From Streptomyces filamentosus (GTDB lineage Bacteria; Actinomycetota; Actinomycetes; Streptomycetales; Streptomycetaceae): DNA of 64,000 bases. The DNA is taken from contig NZ_BNBE01000001.1 in assembly GCF_014654895.1 (NCBI RefSeq), forward strand, positions 1,178,001 to 1,242,000. Direction: 5' to 3'. Shown here in pieces: positions 37,053 through 44,098 of this stretch (positions are counted from its first letter, which is position 1; every line of letters begins with the position of its first letter). The notes beneath the pieces are model-generated. The model saw only the letters and a list, made by a program, of their open reading frames with translations, searched no databases and was not told the origin of the DNA. Position numbers and translations under genes: made by a program.

Positions 37053-38905
37053 CGGAGACCACACTCGCGAAGCCGGTGGAGGACGCCGCGCCGGCCGGGG
37101 AGGACGGGGCGGGCGATCCGTTCGACCGGGACGACCTGCCCGCGCCGCGCGGGGCGACCGGGGCGCTGCTGCGCTCGCTGCTGGCCGGGCACCGGTTCCG
37201 GGTGGCGGTGGCGGCGGTGGTGCTGCTGGTGAAGGAGGCCGCCGTCCAGGCGGGCCCGCTGCTCGTGGCGTACGCGATCGACCGGGGGGTGCCGGCCTTC
37301 CGGGCCGGGGACCACGGGCCGCTGCTCGCGGTGGCGGCGGGTTATCTGCTGTGCGCGGTGGGCGCCGGGGCGCTCCAGTACGTCTTCGTGCGGGGCGCGG
37401 CGCGGATCAACCAGGACGTGCTGCTCGACCTGCGGGGGCGGATCTTCCGGCACGCGCAGGTGCTGAGCGTGGACTTCCACGAGCGGTACACCTCGGGGCG
37501 GCTGATCTCCCGGTCGACGACGGACGTGGAGTCGCTGCGGGAGCTCCTGTCGGAGGGGCTCCAGGAGCTGATCGGGGTGGTGCTGTCGTTCGTCTCGATC
37601 GCGCTGGTGCTGCTCTGGCTGGACCTGGGGATCGGGGCGGTGGCGGTGGCCTCGTTCGGTCCGCTGTACCTGCTGGTGCGGGCGTACCGGCGGCGGGCGG
37701 GCGCGGTGTTCGCGGAGCGGTCGACGGCGATCGCCGGGGTCATCGTGAAGTTCGCGGAGACGATGAACGGGATCCGGCCGGTGCGGGCCTTCCGCCGGGA
37801 GCGGGTGAACGAGGCGGAGTTCGGGGCGCTCAACCGCCGGCACGAGCGGAGCAACGGCGACGCGCTCCTGGAGATGGCCCGCTACGTGGTGGGCTCGCGG
37901 CTCGTGGCGAACACGGCGGTGGCCGGGATGTGCCTGTGGGGCGCCTACCGGGTGGCGGACGGTTCGCTGGAGCTGGGCGTGCTCGCGGCGGCGGTGCTGT
38001 ACGTGCGGCGGCTCTACGACCCGATCGACCGGCTCGGGATGTTCCTCAACTCGTACGAGTCGGCGGCCGCGTCGCTGGCGAAGATCGCGGGGCTGCTCGC
38101 GCAGGAGCCGGGGGTGCCGGAGGCGGTGGCGCCGCGCGCGCTGCCGGAGCGGGCGGGGGCGGAGCCGGGCCGGGAGGTCGTCTTCGACGGGGTGCGGTTC
38201 GCGTACCGCACCGGCGGCGAGGTGCTGCCCCGCTTCTCCCTGCGGATCCCGGCCGGGCAGACGGTGGCCGTGGTCGGCGCGACGGGCGCGGGCAAGTCGA
38301 CGCTGGCGAAGCTGCTGGCCCGCTTCTACGACCCGACGGAGGGCCGGGTGCTGCTCGACGGGGTGGACCTGCGGGAGCTCGCGACGCCCGAACTGCGGCG
38401 CGGGGTGGTGATGGTGACACAGGAGGCGTTCCTGTTCTCCGGGACGGTCGCGGAGAACATCGCGATCGGCCGGCCGGACGCGACCCGCGAGGAGATCGAG
38501 CGGGCGGCGAAGGCGATCGGCGCGCACGACTTCATCACCGGGCTGCCGGACGGCTACGACACGGACGTGCGGAAGCGGGGCGGCCGGATCTCGGCCGGCC
38601 AGCGCCAGCTGGTGGCCTTCGCGCGGGCGCTCCTCGCGGACCCGGCGGTGCTGATCCTGGACGAGGCGACGAGCTCCCTGGACGTGCCGGGCGAGCGGGC
38701 CGTGCAGCGGGCGATGGACACGGTCCTCGCGGGCCGCACGGCGGTGGTCATCGCCCACCGGCTGTCCACCGTGGAGGTCGCGGACCGCGTCCTGGTCATG
38801 GAGGGCGGCCGGGTCGTCGAGGACGGCTCCCCGGCGGAACTGGTCGGCGGCGAGGGCCGTTACGCCGGTCTCCACCGCGCCTGGCGGGACTCCCTGACGG
38901 GCTGA
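37049..38905 (+). CDS. ABC exporter subunit with consensus Walker B and altered signature (TMD-NBD)
   Basis: A 618-residue partner of the preceding subunit. Walker A GATGAGKS (410-417), Q-loop Gln458 and the catalytic Glu539 (LILDEATSSLD) are canonical, but the signature reads ISAGQ (514-518) instead of LSGGQ. Its own Walker motifs pair with the intact signature of the partner to make the active site, while the altered signature pairs with the partner's weak Walker B. ATG at 37049 overlaps the previous stop. An N-terminal acidic, disordered segment (about 1-35) precedes the first helix. Confidence 0.93.
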   Translation: MTETTLAKPVEDAAPAGEDGAGDPFDRDDLPAPRGATGALLRSLLAGHRFRVAVAAVVLLVKEAAVQAGPLLVAYAIDRGVPAFRAGDHGPLLAVAAGYLLCAVGAGALQYVFVRGAARINQDVLLDLRGRIFRHAQVLSVDFHERYTSGRLISRSTTDVESLRELLSEGLQELIGVVLSFVSIALVLLWLDLGIGAVAVASFGPLYLLVRAYRRRAGAVFAERSTAIAGVIVKFAETMNGIRPVRAFRRERVNEAEFGALNRRHERSNGDALLEMARYVVGSRLVANTAVAGMCLWGAYRVADGSLELGVLAAAVLYVRRLYDPIDRLGMFLNSYESAAASLAKIAGLLAQEPGVPEAVAPRALPERAGAEPGREVVFDGVRFAYRTGGEVLPRFSLRIPAGQTVAVVGATGAGKSTLAKLLARFYDPTEGRVLLDGVDLRELATPELRRGVVMVTQEAFLFSGTVAENIAIGRPDATREEIERAAKAIGAHDFITGLPDGYDTDVRKRGGRISAGQRQLVAFARALLADPAVLILDEATSSLDVPGERAVQRAMDTVLAGRTAVVIAHRLSTVEVADRVLVMEGGRVVEDGSPAELVGGEGRYAGLHRAWRDSLTG

Positions 38906-38918
38906 CGCACCGGAGTCG

Positions 38919-38960
38919 CCGCCCGTACCGGTTCCGCCGAGGGGGGCCGTGTACGGGCGG
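38919..38960. terminator. Hairpin between the exporter operon and the opposing membrane protein gene
   Basis: Arms 38919-38928 and 38951-38960 pair perfectly over 10 bp around a 22-base loop, 13 bases after the exporter stop and one base before the opposing stop. It may serve both genes. Confidence 0.6.
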
Positions 38961-38961
38961 G

Positions 38962-39222
38962 TCAGCCGAGGGCGAGGACGAGGCCGAGGAGGGCCAGGGG
39001 CGGCCCTCCGGCCATGACGAGGCCCGCGCGCAGCCGGAACCGCCAGGGCGGGGGTCCGGCCGCGGCGCCGCCCGGCTCGCCCCGGCGGGCGGCGGCGAGG
39101 GCGCGGATCTCGCTCCCGCGGGCCAGGGCCCGGTCGGTCGCGCCCCGGAGGTTGAAGGCGTACCGGGCGCCCGAGACGAACGCGGCGGTCCCGAACGCGC
39201 ACAGTCCGATCCCGGCGATCAT
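38962..39222 (-). CDS. Small two-helix membrane protein, unknown function
   Basis: An 86-residue protein. Helix one is near residues 2-17 (MIAGIGLCAFGTAAFVSG) and helix two near 68-86, with a basic, alanine-rich segment between (RALARGSEIRALAAARRG). No family is recognised. ATG at 39222 has AAGGAGG about 9 bases before it. It converges with the ABC exporter. Confidence 0.65.
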   Translation of the reverse strand: MIAGIGLCAFGTAAFVSGARYAFNLRGATDRALARGSEIRALAAARRGEPGGAAAGPPPWRFRLRAGLVMAGGPPLALLGLVLALG

Positions 39223-39721
39223 CGGAGCCCCCTCCTTCCCGCCCCTCCCGTCCGCCGGGAGAGGGCCGGGTGGATCATGCCAGGGGCACGGTTCATCCGG
39301 CAATCGGCGCGGGAGGTCGGGGCGCGGACGGTCCGCCGATGCGGAAGATCTGCTTCGAGCCGAATGATTCCGGCCATCGGGCAGGTAAAGCCGTCTCGTG
39401 TCCGAGGGGCGGGACGATGCCCGGAGGGGGGCGGTCCGGATATCCGCCCCCGGCGGGATCCCCGCACGCGGAACGGGGGGTGACATCCCGTTCATGATCG
39501 ATGAAACGTCCGGTTAACGAACGCACCCGTACGCGCAGCGGACGACTTCCGGCCAAGTTATTGACGCGCTCCTGACAGATACCGCCGGTAGCTGCCAGTC
39601 TCTCCCCCGGCTGATCGCAACCGCGTTCGCCGCATCACCCGCACGTGTGTCACCGCTCTGCTTGCTCCGCCCGGCCCGCCCCACCCAGCGGCCCGGTACC
39701 CCCCTCGCAAAAGGAGTTCGC
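39223..39721. promoter_or_regulatory. Long 5' region of the secreted metalloprotease gene
   Basis: A 499-base region without a gene that belongs to the two divergent genes. It contains TTGACG (39561-39566), a -35-like box without a clear -10 at the right distance, and next to it TGGCCGGAAG on the minus strand (39546-39555), which matches the AdpA consensus TGGCSNGWWY at nine of ten positions. Confidence 0.45.
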
Positions 39722-41749
39722 GTGAGAACCACGCCCAGCCGCCGTGCCACCGCGACCGGCGCGCTCATCGCCGCCGCCGCCATGATCGCCGTCGGCGTCC
39801 AGACCGGCGCCGCCTCGGCCGACACCTTCGCGGCCGCCCCCCGGGCGCAGTCCGCCGGCAAGGCCAACCCGGGCAAGCTCCCCGCCGACCTCTCCCCCGC
39901 CCAGCGCACCGCGCTGATCAAGGCCGCCGACGCCGACAAGGCCGAGACCGCCAAGGAGCTGGGGCTCGGTGCCCAGGAGAAGCTGGTCGTCCGCGACGTG
40001 GTCCAGGACCGCGACGGCACCACCCACACGCGCTACGAGCGCACCTACGCGGGCCTCCCGGTCCTCGGCGGCGACCTGATCGTCGCCGAGTCCAAGGCCG
40101 GCGCCACCACCGGGGTCACCAAGTCGAGCCGCGCCGAGCTGAAGAACGTCGACCTCAGCGCCGACATCGCCCCGGCCGCCGCCGAGAAGCAGGCCCTCGG
40201 CCTCGCCGCCGCGGAGGGCTCGAAGAAGACCGCCGCCGACCGCGCCCCGCGCAAGGTCGTGTGGATGGCCCAGAGCGGCGCCCCCGTCCTCGCGTACGAG
40301 ACCGTCGTCGGCGGCCTCCAGCACGACGGCACCCCGAACGAGCTGCACGTCGTCACGGACGCCACCTCCGGCGCGAAGCTCTACGAGTGGCAGGCCGTCG
40401 AGACCGGCATCGGCAACACGCAGTACAGCGGCCAGGTGACGCTCGGCACCGCGCCCTCGTACACGCTGACCGACACCGGCCGCGGCAACCACAAGACGTA
40501 CAACCTCAACGGCGGCACCTCGGGCACCGGGACGCTGTTCTCCAACACCACGGACACGTGGGGCAACGGCCTCGCCTCCAACAAGGAGACGGCGGGCGCC
40601 GACGCCCACTACGGCGCCGCGCTCACCTGGGACTACTACAAGAACGTGCACGGCCGCACCGGCATCCGCGGCGACGGCGTCGGCGCGTACTCCCGCGTCC
40701 ACTACGGCAACGCCTACGTCAACGCCTTCTGGCAGGACTCCTGCTTCTGCATGACGTACGGCGACGGCGCCGGCAACGCCAAGCCGCTCACCTCCATCGA
40801 CGTGGCCGCGCACGAGATGACGCACGGCCTCACCTCGGTGACCGCCAAGCTCGTCTACAGCGGCGAGTCCGGCGGCCTCAACGAGGCCACCTCGGACATC
40901 TTCGCGGCGGCCGTCGAGTTCTACGCCAACAACGCCAACGACAAGGGCGACTACCTCGTCGGCGAGAAGATCGACATCCGCGGCAACGGCACCCCGCTCC
41001 GCTACATGGACAAGCCGAGCAAGGACGGCTCGTCCAAGGACGCGTGGTACTCGGGCATCGGCTCGATCGACGTCCACTACTCCTCGGGCCCGGCGAACCA
41101 CTTCTTCTACCTGCTCTCCGAGGGCAGCGGCGTCAAGACCGTCAACGGCGTGACCTACGACTCGCCGACCTCCGACGGCCTGCCGGTCACCGGCATAGGC
41201 ATCGACAAGGCCCGTCTGATCTGGTTCAAGGCCCTCACCACCAAGTGGGGTTCCTCGACCAACTACGCGGGCGCCCGCACCGGCACGGTCGCGGTCGCCG
41301 AGGAGCTGTACGGCGTCGGCAGCCCCGAGTCCCTCGCCGTGCAGAACGCCTGGGCCGCCGTGAACGTCGGCACCCGCCCCGGCACGACCCCGCCCACCGG
41401 CAAGGTCTTCGAGAACACCGCCGACGTCACCATCCCGGACTCCCCCGGCGCCGCGGTCACCTCGACGGTCAACGTCACCGGCATCACCGGCAACGCCCCG
41501 TCGAACCTCTCCGTCGGCGTGGACATCGTCCACACCTACATCGGTGACCTCGTGGTCGACCTCGTCGCCCCCGACGGCTCGGTCTACAACCTGCACAACC
41601 GCACCGGCGGCAGCGCCGACAACATCGTCCAGACCTACACCGTGAACGCCTCCTCCGAGGTCGCCAACGGTGCCTGGAAGCTCCGCGTCCAGGACAAGGC
41701 GGGCGCCGACACCGGCTACATCAACGCCTTCAAGCTGACCTTCCCGTAA
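39722..41749 (+). CDS. Secreted neutral metalloprotease (M4 thermolysin family) with C-terminal P domain
   Basis: A 675-residue precursor. A signal peptide is cleaved near ASA-D (residue 33), followed by a propeptide to about 228, the catalytic domain with the zinc motif HEMTH (His364, Glu365, His368) and the third ligand in GGLNEATSD, and a later active-site His in VHYSSGPANHFF. A C-terminal P/proprotein domain of about 110 residues (KVFENTADVTIPDSPG onward) follows a Pro-rich linker. GTG at 39722 follows AAAGGAG. A promoter-distal AdpA-like box suggests control of development-time secretion. Confidence 0.94.
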   Translation: MRTTPSRRATATGALIAAAAMIAVGVQTGAASADTFAAAPRAQSAGKANPGKLPADLSPAQRTALIKAADADKAETAKELGLGAQEKLVVRDVVQDRDGTTHTRYERTYAGLPVLGGDLIVAESKAGATTGVTKSSRAELKNVDLSADIAPAAAEKQALGLAAAEGSKKTAADRAPRKVVWMAQSGAPVLAYETVVGGLQHDGTPNELHVVTDATSGAKLYEWQAVETGIGNTQYSGQVTLGTAPSYTLTDTGRGNHKTYNLNGGTSGTGTLFSNTTDTWGNGLASNKETAGADAHYGAALTWDYYKNVHGRTGIRGDGVGAYSRVHYGNAYVNAFWQDSCFCMTYGDGAGNAKPLTSIDVAAHEMTHGLTSVTAKLVYSGESGGLNEATSDIFAAAVEFYANNANDKGDYLVGEKIDIRGNGTPLRYMDKPSKDGSSKDAWYSGIGSIDVHYSSGPANHFFYLLSEGSGVKTVNGVTYDSPTSDGLPVTGIGIDKARLIWFKALTTKWGSSTNYAGARTGTVAVAEELYGVGSPESLAVQNAWAAVNVGTRPGTTPPTGKVFENTADVTIPDSPGAAVTSTVNVTGITGNAPSNLSVGVDIVHTYIGDLVVDLVAPDGSVYNLHNRTGGSADNIVQTYTVNASSEVANGAWKLRVQDKAGADTGYINAFKLTFP

Positions 41750-41790
41750 CCCGGGAGGCGAAAGCCCGAAGCGCGCGGGAACACACACGA

Positions 41791-41826
41791 CGGACGCCCG
41801 GAGGGACCCTTCCCTCCGGGCGTCCG
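41791..41826. terminator. Bidirectional hairpin between the protease and the two-component system
   Basis: Arms 41791-41806 and 41811-41826 pair perfectly over 16 bp with a 4-base loop. It serves the protease gene and, from the other side, the histidine kinase whose stop is at 41832. Confidence 0.9.
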
Positions 41827-41831
41827 CCCGT

Positions 41832-43343
41832 TCACGGCAGCTCCGCCTTGTGGACCAGCCGTCCCGCCACGAAGCACAGCCGGTAGACCGGGAGTTCCGC
41901 GAAGACCGTCGTCCGGTAGTAGCGGCACTCGTCCGTGCCCCCCGGCTCGGCCCCCAGCCCCTTCGGCGGGGTCTCCAGCGCGTGGTCCGGCAGGTCCTCC
42001 GCGATCTCCGCGTACGCCTGGCCGACCAGCAGCCGCGCGTAGTTGTCGGGCTCCAGGTACGAGCGGGACTGCGACCACACCGCCACGCCCGCCGTCAGCA
42101 CCGCCAGCGCCGCCAGCAGCGCCAGCGGGATCCAGATCGCCCGCACCAGGTCCGCGCGGACCCGCCGCCGGGCCCGGTCCAGCTCCCGCGCCGAGGTCGG
42201 CGCGGGAGGCACCGGCACGGGCGGGCGCCGGGGCAGCACCGCCGTCAGCGCGAAGCCGCCGCCGGGCAGCGGGCCGTGGGCCAGCGTGCCGCCGGCCAGC
42301 CGGACCCGCTCGTCGAGTCCGACCAGCCCGGAGCCCCCGGAGGCGGGCGGCCCCGACCCGGTGCCCGGCCCGCTCACCACCCGTACCGTCACCCGCGAGG
42401 CGGTCTCCCGCAGCCCGACCGTCACGGCGGCGCCGGGGGCGTGCTTGGCGGCGTTCGTCAGCCCCTCCTGCACCACCCGGTGCAGCGCCCGGCCCGTCAT
42501 GCCCGGCGGCTCCGGCACGGCGGCGGAGAGCGTCACGTCGAGGCCCGAGGCCCGGGCCCGGTCCACCAGCTCGGCGACGGTCTCGTCCGGCGGGGTCGTC
42601 GGCGCCCGGGCGCCCTCCTCCCGCAGCACCCCGATGACGTCCCGGAGGCGTTCGGTCGCCGCCGCGGCGGCCCGGCGCAGATCGCCCGCGGCCCGCTGCT
42701 GCTCGGGGCCGAGACCCGGATCCACCTCCAGGACGCCCGCCCGCACCGCGATCAGCGCCAGGTCGTGCCCGAGGGAGTCGTGCATGTCCCCGGCGATCCG
42801 CGACCGCTCCCGCAGCCGCTCCCGGTCGGCGACGGCCGCCTGCTCCCGCTCCATCCGGTCGGCCAGCTCCCAGCCGCTGCGCACCAGCCGGTCGTACTGG
42901 CGCACGTACCGGCCGACCAGCCACGGCGCCACGATCGCGAGGGCGAGGGCGAGCAGCAGGGCGAACCAGGGGCCGAGGGAGGTGCCGGTGAGCCGGGTGA
43001 GCAGCAGCCCCACCGCCGCCACCGCCCCGAAGAGCCACAGCGACCCCCGGGCGTGGTCCTGCCGTCGCCCGGCGAGGTAGCCGAAGGCGACGAGGGCGAG
43101 GCTGTACGAGGGGGTGAAGAGCTCCAGGGAGGCGGGCAGGCTCGCCGCGACCGTGACGGCGAGCGGCAGCAGCGGCCACCGGCGGCTGACGGCGACGCAG
43201 CCGCCGAGGACGGTGACGCCGACGGCGACCTGGAGCCAGGACCCGCCGTCGGCCGGGTCGGAGCGCAGCAGCACGGGGACGGAGAGCAGCACCCACAGGG
43301 TCAGGTCGAAGAGCCGCCGCCGCACCGGGGAGGACTCAGGCAC
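41832..43343 (-). CDS. NarL-type sensor histidine kinase with C-terminal membrane extension
   Basis: A 503-residue kinase. Four or five N-terminal helices reach residue 145, followed by a HisKA_3 domain with the phosphorylated His188 in DMHDSLGHDLALIAV, and an ATPase domain with the N box VVQEGLTNAAKHAPG and GSGLVGLDERV. After the ATPase domain (about residue 372) comes an extra segment: a helix near 403-423 and about 80 residues predicted outside, with two cysteines (DECRYYR and RLCFVAG). GTG at 43343 overlaps the response-regulator stop by eight bases. Confidence 0.92.
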   Translation of the reverse strand: MPESSPVRRRLFDLTLWVLLSVPVLLRSDPADGGSWLQVAVGVTVLGGCVAVSRRWPLLPLAVTVAASLPASLELFTPSYSLALVAFGYLAGRRQDHARGSLWLFGAVAAVGLLLTRLTGTSLGPWFALLLALALAIVAPWLVGRYVRQYDRLVRSGWELADRMEREQAAVADRERLRERSRIAGDMHDSLGHDLALIAVRAGVLEVDPGLGPEQQRAAGDLRRAAAAATERLRDVIGVLREEGARAPTTPPDETVAELVDRARASGLDVTLSAAVPEPPGMTGRALHRVVQEGLTNAAKHAPGAAVTVGLRETASRVTVRVVSGPGTGSGPPASGGSGLVGLDERVRLAGGTLAHGPLPGGGFALTAVLPRRPPVPVPPAPTSARELDRARRRVRADLVRAIWIPLALLAALAVLTAGVAVWSQSRSYLEPDNYARLLVGQAYAEIAEDLPDHALETPPKGLGAEPGGTDECRYYRTTVFAELPVYRLCFVAGRLVHKAELP

Positions 43344-44016
43344 CGGGGCCGCCGTCCTCCCGGGCGTCCGCCACGAGCCCCGCCTCGTGGGCGAGGACCG
43401 CGAGCTGGACCCGGTTGCGCAGGCCGAGGCGGGCGAGGACCGCGCTCACGTGCGCCTTCACCGTGCCCTCGACGACGTGCATCCGGGCGGCGATCTCCTG
43501 GTTGGAGCAGCCGGCGGCGAGCAGCGAGACGACCTCCCGCTCGCGGCCGGTGAGCGGGGCGAGCCGGGCTCGGGCGGCGGCGGCGCGGGTCAGCCGCTCG
43601 CCGCCGAGGGTGTCGATGACCCGGCGGGCGACGGCCGGCGAGAGCGCGGCGCCGCCGGCGGCGACCGCCCGGACCCCGGCGATCAGCTCGCGCGGGTCGC
43701 CGGACTTGAGGAGGAAGCCGCCGACGCCGACGCCGAGGGCGCGGGCGATGTAGTCGTCCTCGGAGAAGGTGGTGAGCATGACGACCGCCGTGTCCGGCAG
43801 GGTCCGGCGGAGCTCGCCTGCGGCGGCGAGCCCGTCGAGGCGGGGCATCCGGATGTCGAGGAGGGCCACGTCGGGCCGGTGCAGCCGGGCCAGCTCCACC
43901 GCCCCGTGCCCGTCCCCCGCCTCCGCGACCACCTCGATCCCGGGGTCGGTGGCGAGGATCGCCCGCACCCCGGCCCGGATCATCGCCTCGTCGTCCGCCA
44001 GCAGCACCCTGATCAT
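43336..44016 (-). CDS. NarL/FixJ-type response regulator
   Basis: A 226-residue regulator. The receiver domain holds the acidic pair in VLLADDE, the phosphorylated Asp in ALLDIRMPRLDG, and LTTFSEDDYIA; the LuxR-type DNA-binding domain is LTGREREVVSLLAAGCSNQE through GTVKAHVSAVLARLGL. ATG at 44016 starts the pair, and the kinase gene overlaps its end. Targets are unknown. Confidence 0.95.
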   Translation of the reverse strand: MIRVLLADDEAMIRAGVRAILATDPGIEVVAEAGDGHGAVELARLHRPDVALLDIRMPRLDGLAAAGELRRTLPDTAVVMLTTFSEDDYIARALGVGVGGFLLKSGDPRELIAGVRAVAAGGAALSPAVARRVIDTLGGERLTRAAAARARLAPLTGREREVVSLLAAGCSNQEIAARMHVVEGTVKAHVSAVLARLGLRNRVQLAVLAHEAGLVADAREDGGPGA

Positions 44017-44040
44017 GCGCTCCAGCCTAGGCCGCGCCTT

Positions 44041-44083
44041 CCCCGCCGGGCCGGGGCCCCGGTGGGGCCCCGGCCCGGCGGGG
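44041..44083 (-). terminator. 20-bp perfect hairpin after glgP
   Basis: Arms 44041-44060 and 44064-44083 pair perfectly with a 3-base loop. It follows the glgP stop by 15 bases and lies 24 bases upstream of the response-regulator start, so it may also insulate that promoter. Confidence 0.85.
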
Positions 44084-44098
44084 CCCCGGTCGGTGGGG

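Noticed and set aside
31143..37064. A 1973-codon minus-strand frame antisense to glgX and the ABC exporter
   Set aside because: Low-complexity shadow of two well-supported plus-strand genes; no motif and no plausible start.
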